Positions 32,729-43,079 of a stretch of DNA of 64,000 nt are shown piece after piece; positions within the stretch are counted from its first letter, which is position 1, and every line of letters starts with the position of its first letter. Source of the DNA: Aedes albopictus (lineage: Eukaryota; Arthropoda; Insecta; Diptera; Culicidae); NCBI RefSeq assembly GCF_035046485.1, contig NC_085137.1:493738351-493802350 (forward strand), given 5' to 3'. The position numbers and the translations under genes are program-made. Below the pieces are notes generated by a model, which saw nothing but the letters and a program-made list of their open reading frames with translations, ran no database searches and was not told where the DNA came from.

Positions 32729-35700
32729 TCCTCCCCCTCGTGTCGTACGACTACTGGTTCTACGGCACCACGCCCGCGACTCGCAGCTGCACAGCGTCCG
32801 CCGATATCCGTATCACTTTGATCACCCGAATGCTCTTCATCATGTCCGGTAACGTCCAAAACTGCGAGGTTGCATGCTGCTCTTCTCCTTAAGATTCCGG
32901 CAGATGTCTCGACATCCGCTAGACGCACAGCTCCATCCTTCCCGGGATATGTTCGGCACACACGTCCGCGCACCCATTGGTTCCGTATTTTTCCGTCGAC
33001 GACCACTACTAACGCTCCTTCTTTGATAGGCTCGATGTCACTGAACCACTTTGACCGTCGGGATATTATTGGTAGGTACTCGGTTATCCAACGACTCCAA
33101 AATCTATCCAACTTATGTTGGATCAGCTCCCAACTGTTCTTCAACGCCTTTCTCTCATCCACCGGCGCCTTGAGCGGTTGTCGAACTCCACTAGAGCTGA
33201 GCATCAAAAAATGGTTGGGAGTCAACGACTCCTGCTCTTCGCTGTCAATAGGCAGAAACGTTAACGGCCGCGAATTGACCATATGCTCCGCTTCAGCCAA
33301 CAATGTCATAAACGATTCGTCGTCCAACTTCCTTGTTTCCGGCAATGTTCCGAGAGCGGTCTTCACGGATCGAACCATGCGCTCCCAACATCCTCCCATG
33401 TGTGGGGCCAACGGCGGGTTGAATCGCCATTGAGTGTTGGTATCCGTAAAGGTGCTGCCCAGGCTAACGTTAATCTCTTGCAATTCGTCGTTCAGCTCTC
33501 TACTCGCGCCAATGAAATTTGTTCCATTATCCGTGTAGATTTCTTGCGGCGCTCCTCTGCGAGCGATAAAACGTCGAACTGCTTTCTTACACGAGTCGGT
33601 CGAAAGAGAATGCACTAGCTCCATGTGTATAGCCCGTACGGTTAGGCACGTAAATATCGCTACCCAACGTTTTACCACGCTACGGCCGATCTTTACTGTA
33701 TAGGGCCCGAAGTAGTCTATGCCTACAAATGTGAACGGTTTAACATATGGTGTGATACGGAACTGAGGCAGTTGACTCATCTTCGGAATAGCAGGAACGG
33801 ATTTGTATATACGACACCATTGGCAACGTTTCGCTATGGATCGGACTTGTGATCTCAGTTTTGGGATGTAAAACTTCTGACGAATTTCATTCACGACCGT
33901 TTCATTGTTGGCGTGACGAAATTTTCGGTGGTACCAGTCCAGTAACAAGTTGGTAATCGAGTGTCCTTTAGGCAGTATTATCGGGAACTTGGTATCTCGA
34001 TCTATGCAGTCTGCCGCAGCAACCCGACCATCTACGCGCAACAATCCATGTTCGTCTAGCATCGGTGGGAGATTCGCTAGTGAACTGCTTCGGCTCAGCG
34101 CACGCCTATTTTTGGGAGCCGTTTGCGCGTTCCAGTTCATTGTAGCAACTTCATCTGCGTATCCGTCCGACTGAGCATACCGCCAGAGACTTCTTTCCGC
34201 AATTTGCAAATCCTCACTGCTGATATCCGTAGTTTCATCGCTCTTCATTTTCCTGATTCGCCGCAGAAGCTTTTCGCCGAATCGGCGAGCAAACGCCAAG
34301 CCTCGTAGTAGCCGCTCGAATTTGGAAAACCGCGACACTTCGACTACCGGAAATGATAAAAAGTGGCTGCAGACGTAAGCAGGCCGCAGCTCCTCTTCTG
34401 TAGCATGTGCCGCTCCCTCGAACTTGTCCTTCGGCCAATCCTGTTCGTCGTTGTACAGAAACGCCGGTCCACGCATCCATCGGCTTTCGGGCTTGCAGTT
34501 TGGACCTTTACCCCATTTTGTGGCTTCATCGGCTACGTTGATTTTGGTACCCAACCAATGCCACTCTTCCGTCTTCGACAGGCTCAGGATCTCGTTGACT
34601 CTGAACGCCACGTACTGCCGATACCTTCGAGAATCTGACTTTACCCACGAAATGACGGTGCTTGAGTCGCTCCAATAGAACGTTCGTTTGATCCGGACTG
34701 AATGACCATCTTCAATGGTCCTACGCAGACGTGCACCAATCACGGCGGCTTGCAACTCCAATCGAGGTACGGAGGTCAACTGTAGTGGAGCTACCTTCGT
34801 TTTAGACGCCACTAGCGCACATCGTATCTGTCCCCGATCGTGAACGCGGAAGTATGCTACAGATGAGTATGCTTGCGCACTTCCGTCCACGAATATGTGG
34901 AGCTCCAGGTCTTCGTAGCAGGTAGGATCGTACCCCGGAAAGTAGCTTCGAGGGATTCGTACGTTGTCTAACTCCTTCAAACCCTGCAGCCATAGCTTCC
35001 ATCGCACAAACAGTTCTTCGGGTATCTTTTGGTCCCAATCCACCTTCGCTCTCCAGACATCTTGCAGCAGTATTTTTCCTTGAACTACCAGTGAGCCGAC
35101 TAGTCCCAATGGATCGTAAATCTTCATAACAAAACTTAACATCGCCCTCTTAGTCGGCGCAGTCTTCCTTTCCAGTTCCTCTTGTAGGCTGATCGTGAAG
35201 CAGAACACGTCTTCGCTTGGCAACCACGATATTCCCAGCACCCGCTCGAAACCACTGTGGCTGTTCATAGACAGGCTTTTCACTGTAGAGGGGTTCTCAT
35301 CTCCGATGGCGTCCAGAACCGAGGATCGGTTTGATACCCAGTTCCGGATATGGAAGCCTGCTTTCCGGTGGACTTCTGCTACCTCCAATGCTAGTTCTAT
35401 GGCTTCTTCTTCTGTGTCAACGCTATCAAGGTAGTCGTCAACGTAATGCTTATTCTTGATCGCTGATGCTGATCTTGGATAGCGTATTTCATTCTCCGTT
35501 GCGTTACGGTTCTTCACGTACTGTGACTGTGCGGGAGAACATGTTGCTCCGAAAATGGCGACGTCAGATGCCATGGTCACAAACGGTTCGGTCGGTGTGT
35601 TACGAAAGACGAATAACAGCGCACTTCGGTCTTCCTTCCTGATTCCAACTTGCAGGAACATTTCCTGGATGTCTGCGGAAAACGCCACTTCACGTTCCCG

Positions 35701-36915
35701 AAATTTGAAGGTGACGTACAATTGCGGCGTCAACAGATCAGGACCTTTGAGGAGCATCGAGTTCAACGACACTCCGTTCACTTTCGCCGCCGCATCCCAA
35801 ATTACTCGCACTTTTCCCGGTTTGTTTGGGTTCAGTACGATTCCTAAAGGAAGGAACCAGATACGCCGAGGATCGAATTCTGCCATTTCTTCCTTCGTTA
35901 CTACGTGGACGTAACCTTTCGATTCATAGTCTGCCATCTGTTGCCGTATGCTGTCGTACAACTTCGAGTCCCTTTGCAAACGCTTCTCAAGACATCTTAA
36001 TCGACACTCCGCCATCGGACGGCTGTCCGGGAACTCGATGGAATCTGTTTTCCAAAGCAGTCCGGTTTCGAACTTCCCACTTGCGGTCCGAACTGTAGTG
36101 TCCTCAAGAATTTTGCGCGCTCGTTGGTCTTCACTTCCCTCCAAGTTAGGAGCCAAGGCCACTCCTAAGCTCTCCACCGAGAAAAAATCGCGTACGTAGT
36201 CGTGAAGGTCATGCTCTGACGATTCGGCGCATATGTGCATCTGACGGTGCTGGAAGTTTTCTTCTCCCCCTCGTACGCGGCCACATACGACCCAGCCAAT
36301 CCGAGTTTTTGCAGCGATTGGTTCTTGTTCTTGGCCTTCTCGTAGTTTCGTTGTCGTCAACAGGTGCGAGTTACTCAAACCGATCAACAGTCCAGGAACG
36401 GCCCCTCGATAACTGTTGACTGGTAGACGACGCAGATGCTGGAACTCCTTCGCCAGTTGTACAGCATCCAGCGACTGTTCCGGTAGTCCTAGATTCTCGA
36501 CGGTATACACTTCGGACAGGTTGAAACGCGTGTCACCCCCAAGTTCCGAAATGCTCAGCGTGTCCAGTTCCGTAGTTGCAATTTTCTTGTTTACTCCACT
36601 AGTCCAATGGATGCACAAGGAATGCGCTCGCCCGTTTACTCCCAGTTCGTCTGCAATAGCTTTTTCTACGATAGTCACAGACGAGCCGTCGTCCAAGAAT
36701 GCGTATGTATTCACCGAACCATTCTTCCCGTACAATGTCACAGGCAGAATCTTGAACAACGTCGATGAAATGGGCTGACGGTGGATGGTAACAGTAGCAT
36801 CGGTAACTGGCTGTTTCTTGATAGGTTCCGAGTGTAGTAGACGATGCACAGTGGTCCACGAACCGGATTTACGAGGAAAGATGCATGCAGCGCCTTCAAA
36901 TGGTTTTTTAGACAA
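32662..36915 (-). CDS. pol: BEL Pol polyprotein (protease, RT, RNase H, integrase)
   Basis: 1,417 residues. Aspartic protease motif FLDDGSS at about 73-79. RT with VRVIWDAAAKVNG at about 369-381, SADIQEMF at 413-420 and catalytic YVDD at 491-494. RNase H with FVDGSA at about 675 and WSDSSTV at about 748. Integrase with an HRKFRH...CQWC zinc site (about 996-1034), Asp in GIDYFGP (about 1067), Asp in YTDNGTNF (about 1129) and Glu in CWERM (about 1178), and a C-terminal DUF5641-like region. The frame is intact. The first 23 residues are not BEL: they are encoded by the tip of the inserted foldback, which supplies an accidental ATG. All catalytic residues I can check are present. Confidence 0.95.
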   Translation of the reverse strand: MSKKPFEGAACIFPRKSGSWTTVHRLLHSEPIKKQPVTDATVTIHRQPISSTLFKILPVTLYGKNGSVNTYAFLDDGSSVTIVEKAIADELGVNGRAHSLCIHWTSGVNKKIATTELDTLSISELGGDTRFNLSEVYTVENLGLPEQSLDAVQLAKEFQHLRRLPVNSYRGAVPGLLIGLSNSHLLTTTKLREGQEQEPIAAKTRIGWVVCGRVRGGEENFQHRQMHICAESSEHDLHDYVRDFFSVESLGVALAPNLEGSEDQRARKILEDTTVRTASGKFETGLLWKTDSIEFPDSRPMAECRLRCLEKRLQRDSKLYDSIRQQMADYESKGYVHVVTKEEMAEFDPRRIWFLPLGIVLNPNKPGKVRVIWDAAAKVNGVSLNSMLLKGPDLLTPQLYVTFKFREREVAFSADIQEMFLQVGIRKEDRSALLFVFRNTPTEPFVTMASDVAIFGATCSPAQSQYVKNRNATENEIRYPRSASAIKNKHYVDDYLDSVDTEEEAIELALEVAEVHRKAGFHIRNWVSNRSSVLDAIGDENPSTVKSLSMNSHSGFERVLGISWLPSEDVFCFTISLQEELERKTAPTKRAMLSFVMKIYDPLGLVGSLVVQGKILLQDVWRAKVDWDQKIPEELFVRWKLWLQGLKELDNVRIPRSYFPGYDPTCYEDLELHIFVDGSAQAYSSVAYFRVHDRGQIRCALVASKTKVAPLQLTSVPRLELQAAVIGARLRRTIEDGHSVRIKRTFYWSDSSTVISWVKSDSRRYRQYVAFRVNEILSLSKTEEWHWLGTKINVADEATKWGKGPNCKPESRWMRGPAFLYNDEQDWPKDKFEGAAHATEEELRPAYVCSHFLSFPVVEVSRFSKFERLLRGLAFARRFGEKLLRRIRKMKSDETTDISSEDLQIAERSLWRYAQSDGYADEVATMNWNAQTAPKNRRALSRSSSLANLPPMLDEHGLLRVDGRVAAADCIDRDTKFPIILPKGHSITNLLLDWYHRKFRHANNETVVNEIRQKFYIPKLRSQVRSIAKRCQWCRIYKSVPAIPKMSQLPQFRITPYVKPFTFVGIDYFGPYTVKIGRSVVKRWVAIFTCLTVRAIHMELVHSLSTDSCKKAVRRFIARRGAPQEIYTDNGTNFIGASRELNDELQEINVSLGSTFTDTNTQWRFNPPLAPHMGGCWERMVRSVKTALGTLPETRKLDDESFMTLLAEAEHMVNSRPLTFLPIDSEEQESLTPNHFLMLSSSGVRQPLKAPVDERKALKNSWELIQHKLDRFWSRWITEYLPIISRRSKWFSDIEPIKEGALVVVVDGKIRNQWVRGRVCRTYPGKDGAVRLADVETSAGILRRRAACNLAVLDVTGHDEEHSGDQSDTDIGGRCAAASRGRGAVEPVVVRHEGEDVATTATIEAPPESLDVSHANV

Positions 36916-38469
36916 ATATGGTCTTCTACAAAGTTGTTGCTAATAATAAGGCCCTCTTTCCAATGTACATGAAAATTAGGGTGGTCCATATTTTCACAGA
37001 AATTGGAAATTAACCTTTTTTTATTTGCAAGAATAACTATATACATTCTTCGGAAAAGTTGGAGATCTATCAATTTTGAGCAAGTTTGCTGAAGACACTT
37101 TTTATGTAGCTTCAAAATTGACCGATCTAGAGATATATTTCTAAATTAGCTTAGGGTGATTCAAGAAAAACAGGTTTTTTGGCTTTAACTTTTTCAGTTT
37201 CAATTTCTCATCAAAGTCGTCCAAGAAACACTTGTAGAGCATTTGAAAACGCGTCGTTTCGTGCGCTGAGACGATCGTTATCTCTTTTGGTTTAAAAGTT
37301 ATGAGTGTTTTTCTTTATAAATCATAGTTTTTTCAAAAGGAGATATTACGGGTTGGGGCAAAGATAAAAAATATCTTTTTCCAGCATTCAAAAGAAGAAA
37401 TATTGTTATAAAACATATCAAAAAATTAGAGAGGTGTTATTTTTGTAACTCAAGTAAAATATACTTGAAAAGTGCCTATTTTTTCTAGAAAATCATCAAT
37501 ATCTTTTGAACGAAATGACGTAGCAACATTCTCAGTGCACGAAAATGTGCGTTTTTGGAAGCTCTAAAAATGGTTCTTAGACAGCTTTGATGAGAAATTT
37601 GAAACAAAAAAGATAAAGCGAAAAAACTGTTTTGTCCAAATTTTGAGCATTTTCCCATAGTTTTCATAGGGTGACGCTAGAACAAATCGTTTTATCGCTC
37701 TAACTTTTTTGTTTCAATTTTCTCATCAAAGTCGTTAAAGAACCACTTTTAGAGCTTCCAAAAACGCACATTTTCGTGCGCTGAGAATGTTGCTACGTCA
37801 TTCCGTTCAAAAGATATTGATGATTTTCTAGAAAAAATAGGCACTTTTCTAGTATATTTTACTTGAGTTACAAAAATAACACCTCTCTAATTTTTTGATA
37901 TGTTTTATAACAATATTTCTTCTTTTGAATGCTGGAAAAAGATATTTTTTATCTTTGCCCCAACCCGTAATATCGCCTTTTGAAAAAACTATGATTTATA
38001 AAGAAAAACACTCATAACTTTTAAACCAAAAGAGATAACGATCGTCTCAGCGCACGAAATGACGCGTTTTTAAATGCTCTACAAGTGTTTCTTGGGCGAC
38101 TTTGATGAGAAATTGAAACTGAAAAAGTTAAAGCCAAAAAACCTGTTTTTTTTGAATCACCCTAAGCTAATTCAGAAATATATCTCTAGATCGGTCAATT
38201 TTGAAGCTACATAAAAAAAAGTCTTCAGCAAACTTGCTCAAATTTGATAGATCTCCAACTTTTCCGAAGAATGTATATAGTTATTCTTGCAAATAAAAAA
38301 GTTTGATTTCCAATTTCTGTGAAAATATGGACCACCCTAATTTTCATGTACATTGGAAAGAGGGCCTTATTATTAGCAACAACTTTGTAGAAGACCATAT
38401 TTGTCTAAAAAATCATTTGAAGGCGCTGCATGCATCTTTCCTCGTAAATCTGGTTCGTGGACCATTGTG
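36847..38469. mobile_element. 1,623-bp foldback with RSS-like ends (Transib-like)
   Basis: Plus-strand ends are CACAGTGGTCCACGAACC on the left and the inverse of CACAATGGTCCACGAACC on the right. The arms (about 36847-37637 and 37680-38469) are near-identical reverse complements. The insert is flanked by CGATG at 36842-36846 and 38470-38474. Removing it with one duplication makes the BEL frame continuous from zinc knuckles into pol, which proves the boundaries. A 5-bp duplication with a CACWRTG start is the known signature of Transib elements. No transposase is inside, so it is non-autonomous. Confidence 0.85.
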
Positions 38470-38474
38470 CGATG

Positions 38475-38705
38475 GTGGCGCTTGTCACAGTTGTTGATAC
38501 CGCAAACCTCTCCTTCGCATGGCCAGCGTGTGTGGGAAACAAGACATCGACGGCACAGTTTGTTTTCCTTGACGAAATTCCACCGTCCATCAATCGACAG
38601 CTTCTTGAAGATTCCACAACTCGCAGCTGTGTGGTCGTGAGCGCCGCATGCAGGACAACTTTTGTTTGCTATGACTGCCTTGTCTTTTCCGCTTTTAGTT
38701 CGCCC
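38475..38705 (-). pseudogene. BEL nucleocapsid zinc-knuckle segment
   Basis: Continues in the gag frame immediately after its TAA. Two zinc-knuckle-like motifs are visible, CPACGAHDHTAASC and CRRCLVSHTRWPC, followed by CEGEVCGINNCDKRHH. In intact BEL elements this joins gag to pol without a break. Here it is cut off from gag by the stop and from pol by the foldback. Confidence 0.85.
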
Positions 38706-41291
38706 TTACCGATCACCAGATGAGTTGGCAGCTTGCACTGCTTCCTTCTGCTCATGGGCCGCGTGAGCGTTCACGAACACCTTGTCTTTGTGCCGAGGCT
38801 TATCGTCCTTTGTTGGTTTTACTGCGACAGAAAAGTTCGTTACTCCACTAGTGGCGGTTGTGACCTTCCTCATGTACTCGCTGAACGCCTTCAGATCAAC
38901 TAGTGGTAAGTTCTCTTGGTGCAGTGCCCAGTTGAACTTTATGTTGGCCGGCAGCTTATCCACGAGCTCTTGCAAAAGGATGGGTTTAGAAAGGTGATTT
39001 TCCATTCCCACCGCTTGCAAGTGTCCACACAAGTTTTGGACGGCTAAGCCAAACTGAATCAACGTCTCCAGTTTTTCCGCTTTGGGGGCAGGTGTTCCTT
39101 GGACCTTGGCGACCAGATTGTGAACGATCTGTTCTGGTCTTCCGTACAGTGTCTGAAGCGTCGATAGAACCTGCGGTACGGTGAACGGATGGAGAAGGAA
39201 ACTACTAACAGCTTCCTTGGCGACTCCTTTCAGCGATCGTTGTAAACGTAGGAGATTTTCCGAGTCGGTGTAGCCATACGCCACGGTGGAATGGTTGTAG
39301 CTACTGATGAAGAGTGGCCATTCGATGGGATCGCCACTGAACACTGGAAGATCTCTGGATATGACCTGCCTCGCTGCCAACTGTTGCGGATTCGGGCCCT
39401 GCATCACTGATTGGTAGTGCAAGGGCGCGAAACGGTTCTGGTTAGCGGAGCCATTCGGATCGAACTGAGATTGCCCTAATGGATCTGTCAAAGGTGGCCC
39501 TAACCTTGGAGGTACAAAGTTTGCATTGGGTGTTCCTACTCTCCTATCCTGACTAACGGCACTTGGGCAAGGAGACACTCTGTTTGAAACATTGTTTTGC
39601 GTACCACTTACCGGAACCGCTGGTGGGTTTGTACTCACGGCCAAACCTCGCTGGAACGTTCCTTGGAAGTTAACGTTCTGTTCCGTTGGTATGCGTGTGT
39701 TCGTCACCGAAAGATGTTCAGCTGCTGAGCGCTGTTCCGCCGCCGAAATACACTCGGCCGCTGAGCGCTGTTCCGCTGCCGAATATTGCTCACAGCTCAG
39801 GCGTAGAATTTCCAACTGTTCGATCAACTTTTCCTCCTTCGCCATGAATGACTGCTTCTCTTCCGCTCGTCTTGCTTGCTCCTGTTCGTATCGTTTTTCG
39901 AAAAGCTTCAGTTGGTTAACTAGATCCAGTTCTCGCTTCCTACGTACATCATTTTCCTGTTCGTGCTGCGTTTCGACGTCGTGTTGCATTTTCAGAACAG
40001 CTTCGATATCTTCCAGACGTTGTCTGTCCTGCTCACGCTCTTCCTCGGATCGCTTCAGACGACGAATCAATTCCTGTTCCCGCTGCTGTTGACTATAGGA
40101 TTCCTCGACCTCACCTAACTGCCGCTGTCCGCGATCATGCTGCCTCCGCATCTCGCACGTTTCGCGTTGCCACACTGCATAGGGTACCGGTGGCCTTATC
40201 TTCGTTACAATTCTCGGACGGATGTCCGTAGTCAACCGCTTTGGAATGAAAGAACTCGTGGGATTCGAATCTTCAAGAAGACGAACGTACGGTTGAATAT
40301 TCACCAAGGGTAAGTTTGGAACGTTTGACTGTCTTTCCGCACTCTGTCTTTGTTGGTCGTTTTGATGCAAATTGTATTCGACCGGACTGTCACCGATAGA
40401 AATGCTGTCGGCGGTACGTGGAACTGATTCTACTTCGATCTCGGCTGGAACTCGCTGAAGATTCATGTCAACCACCCTGCTGGTTTCCATGGGAGTCGAT
40501 GAACCGGCTGGTCCGGCAAGTTGATCGGATGAGACTTGTTGAAGTTTCTTTTGATTTGACTCAACTGGAAGTGCGTCAGACACTTGTTGGTGGTTGAACC
40601 AGTCTTCCACCTTTTGTCTGCTGCTTGCCCCACTTCGACTGGAGCGGCTACTCCTTATACTCAGCACCTCTTCATCCTGCTGACGAAGCAGCTCATGCTT
40701 CCGAGCCAGATACTCCTTCTCTCGTTCCAGCTTTTCATTCATTGCTTTCTCGACCAGTAGCTTCTCGTTCTGCAACCGTTCGTTCTCTAACTTTTCGCGC
40801 AGGCACCTTTCTTCCTCCAACCGTAGAAGATCCCGAGCTATTTGGGCCCTTTTCGCACTCGAAGCACTCGATCTGGTTCGTGAACTACCAGGGGGCGGTG
40901 GATCTACCACTTTGCATTTTGCACAGACAAAGACACTTGATCGTGCTGTAACTGTGTCCAAGTTCTCACACGAGAAGTGGTACCAGTGCTTGCACTTTCC
41001 GCACTGTACCATGTACAACTCGGCGTTGTTGGGTCGTCCACATTTTGCACAATCATGATCTCCGCCGTGCTCGATGTCTATCAGTGAAGGCTCGAATGCT
41101 TCTTCGATTGATTCCGGAACGTTTAGCCGTGCACCGTCACTATGAACAGGTTGAGAACTACTGCCTGCTGCATCTTGGATCGCTCTACTTTTCGACCGCG
41201 TCTGGCGGACAAAGGATCCTTGCATGTTGATATCTCGAACAATTCTTTGAGATTGTTGCGGTGGATTGCCGTTCGGAGGTCTTTGGAGCAA
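38706..41291 (-). CDS. gag: BEL Gag polyprotein
   Basis: 861 residues if started at the ATG at 41291, which lies inside the 5' LTR. An internal ATG at 41225 (residue 23) is the first outside the LTR. A PHD-type finger with C81, C84, C97, C100, H105, C108, C123 and C126 is near the N-terminus. Long Glu/Arg/Gln-rich coiled-coil segments follow (about 150-240 and 380-530). A DUF1759-like capsid region begins around DLPVFSGDPIEWPLF (about 640-800). It ends at a TAA after SSGDR, but related sequence continues in the same frame, so the stop is either a disabling mutation or a readthrough point. Confidence 0.9.
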   Translation of the reverse strand: MLQRPPNGNPPQQSQRIVRDINMQGSFVRQTRSKSRAIQDAAGSSSQPVHSDGARLNVPESIEEAFEPSLIDIEHGGDHDCAKCGRPNNAELYMVQCGKCKHWYHFSCENLDTVTARSSVFVCAKCKVVDPPPPGSSRTRSSASSAKRAQIARDLLRLEEERCLREKLENERLQNEKLLVEKAMNEKLEREKEYLARKHELLRQQDEEVLSIRSSRSSRSGASSRQKVEDWFNHQQVSDALPVESNQKKLQQVSSDQLAGPAGSSTPMETSRVVDMNLQRVPAEIEVESVPRTADSISIGDSPVEYNLHQNDQQRQSAERQSNVPNLPLVNIQPYVRLLEDSNPTSSFIPKRLTTDIRPRIVTKIRPPVPYAVWQRETCEMRRQHDRGQRQLGEVEESYSQQQREQELIRRLKRSEEEREQDRQRLEDIEAVLKMQHDVETQHEQENDVRRKRELDLVNQLKLFEKRYEQEQARRAEEKQSFMAKEEKLIEQLEILRLSCEQYSAAEQRSAAECISAAEQRSAAEHLSVTNTRIPTEQNVNFQGTFQRGLAVSTNPPAVPVSGTQNNVSNRVSPCPSAVSQDRRVGTPNANFVPPRLGPPLTDPLGQSQFDPNGSANQNRFAPLHYQSVMQGPNPQQLAARQVISRDLPVFSGDPIEWPLFISSYNHSTVAYGYTDSENLLRLQRSLKGVAKEAVSSFLLHPFTVPQVLSTLQTLYGRPEQIVHNLVAKVQGTPAPKAEKLETLIQFGLAVQNLCGHLQAVGMENHLSKPILLQELVDKLPANIKFNWALHQENLPLVDLKAFSEYMRKVTTATSGVTNFSVAVKPTKDDKPRHKDKVFVNAHAAHEQKEAVQAANSSGDR

Positions 41292-41672
41292 AATTCGCCA
41301 ATGTTCCCGGTGAAATCAGCTCAAAGCTGTAAATTTATTCGTGATTGAATTGCATTAAGAAAGAACTAATTCTACTTACAATTGGTCCCGTACTAGGCAA
41401 ATAAATTTCACGGTTTGCAATATGGCTAGGGTAGTTTAGTAATAGTTTAGGTTGTGATCTGTAATTAGGTAGTTTTAATTAGTATTATAAGTTCAAATAA
41501 ACAAATTTCCAATTCACTTTATAGTTCACAATTCTGCATCCACAACGATGATTTGCTATTTTCTGCTAACCTATCTGACAGCTTCCCATAGTATAGGTAT
41601 TCGTCTCACACATTCGCATGAGAAACGTCTAAGCTTTCGGGGGGCGCTTCAATGGTAGCCGTCGTCGCAACA
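41254..41672 (-). repeat. BEL 5' LTR
   Basis: 419 bp, starting TGTTGCGG on plus and ending CGCAACA, adjacent to the target duplication GCCAC. Transcription would start here on minus. Just inside on minus is ATCTCAAAGAATTGTTCG, the place for a primer binding site. I could not match a tRNA. Confidence 0.95.
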
Positions 41673-41679
41673 GCCACTC

Positions 41680-41780
41680 TAAATTCTCCCTGAATCCCCT
41701 TGCAACCCTCTGGAGCCATCCAGAACTTTTCAGGAAATTCTTGAAACTCCTTGAGCAAGAACGTGTAACATAATTAACCA
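41680..41780 (-). repeat. inverted CCCTGAATCCCC array fragment
   Basis: Resumes the array into which BEL inserted, in the orientation of 27370-27590. Confidence 0.6.
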
Positions 41781-41940
41781 TATGCAACCTAAAAAGAAAC
41801 TCTAGCCACGGTAGATATTCTTAATTTTAAAAGTGTATAAATAACATGAAACATTCCAACAGATCCTGATGTTTCTGAACATCAGAAAATTCACGGTATA
41901 CTACATATTGGAGCGTATTCTTGAAGTATTATTTTTTATA

Positions 41941-42156
41941 GGGCTGTTTGCAGTTCAAAAGCAATTTCTCAGGCTATCTTGATGCATGGGAAATTCCTTG
42001 CCTGAATCGCTCAAGAAACAGTTTTTCTTCGATCGCAGTAAATTATGCAGTTGCGGAGAAATGACAGTTAATACGGCAACCACCGAACAAAGTGTCTGCC
42101 AGGAATCAGTCAAGAAGCGATTTCTTGAGCGATTGCTTTTGAACACGAAACTGGGC
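41941..42156. mobile_element. 216-bp MITE
   Basis: The left end GGGCTGTTTGCAGTTCAAAA and the inverted right end GCCCAGTTTCGTGTTCAAAA agree at most positions, then AGCAATNNCTCA in both. Inner CTGAATCGCTCAAGAAA repeats are also inverted. No coding sequence. Confidence 0.6.
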
Positions 42157-42159
42157 TTA

Positions 42160-42895
42160 TTTCAGAGCTATCTCGTGACCTACTTTTTAGCCGAGCTGAA
42201 TGAGCGCTTTGAATTGTCACTTATAGATATTTCTATTTCTATATCAGAATATATTTTCATGTCATCTTTCCAACTCACAAATCGTAAACATTCTTGTTTT
42301 CAAAATAAAACTTTGTAATGCTTACTAGTAGCTTTTGTTTATTCAATATGGCCTAACTTAATTATATGTATTTATTCCATAAAAAAAGAACGAACAATTG
42401 ACAAGTTTTCAATCCTTTTTCCCGAATGAAAAGATTATTAGTTCTAGATTTAAGTAAAAATTTCGCGAAACAAAAAAAATGTAATTATTCATTGCAATTA
42501 TGGAATTTTTCGTGGAAATTTCGACATTTTTTATTGCTCGCAAATCAATTATTAATGGAAAATTTTGATTTATTTATGCACTTTTTTATATGTATATGGA
42601 AATTTTGTAGTTTTCTATTGCTCCCATCCCTACTTCTTTATTAGCAATTTCTGATTTTGTTATGGGAAATGATACTTTTTTATGAGTCGTTTATATTTTA
42701 GCCTTTACGTTTTATATTTTTTTAACGAAAGTTCAACTATTTTTACAGAACAATATGAAAAAATTAGAAACGTTCTTCAGGTTGTTTTAGAAGGTTTTTT
42801 TTAGGTTTTAGGACCATGCGTCTCCATCACTTTCAAAACTCCATTTATTTTATTCATATTTTTATTTTTATAGATAGATTGATTTATCTTTATTT
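42160..42895. other. AT-rich intron sequence
   Basis: TTTATT-rich, with three TGGAAATTT-type near-repeats at 42480-42610. No gene seen. Confidence 0.4.
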
Positions 42896-42897
42896 TC

Positions 42898-43017
<120 letters not shown>

Positions 43018-43079
43018 CCATAGTCTACTGGGTGAATTTCAGTTAGTAAAAAATACCAGCGAATTCGCCTGATGCGGAG

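Larger units (their letters stand above)
32310..41672 (-). mobile_element. BEL/Pao LTR retrotransposon with a nested insertion
   Basis: Two 419-bp LTRs (TGTTGCGG...CGCAACA on plus) are flanked by the 5-bp target duplication GCCAC (32305-32309, 41673-41677). The minus-strand order is gag, nucleocapsid zinc knuckles, then protease, reverse transcriptase, RNase H and integrase, the BEL/Pao arrangement. The only LTR differences I noticed are about three bases, so the insertion is recent. It is in the same orientation as the host gene, inside its first intron. It is broken by an in-frame stop after gag and by a 1,623-bp foldback at 36847-38469. Confidence 0.95.

Noticed and set aside
32870..36859. 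Plus-strand frames of 60-187 aa across the BEL pol gene
   Set aside because: Antisense shadows of an intact 1,417-residue pol frame.
36847..36885. Complete recombination signal (heptamer, 23-bp spacer, nonamer)
   Set aside because: The heptamer matches, but the nine bases after 23 bp (AAAGATGCA) do not resemble the nonamer, so only the heptamer similarity is claimed.
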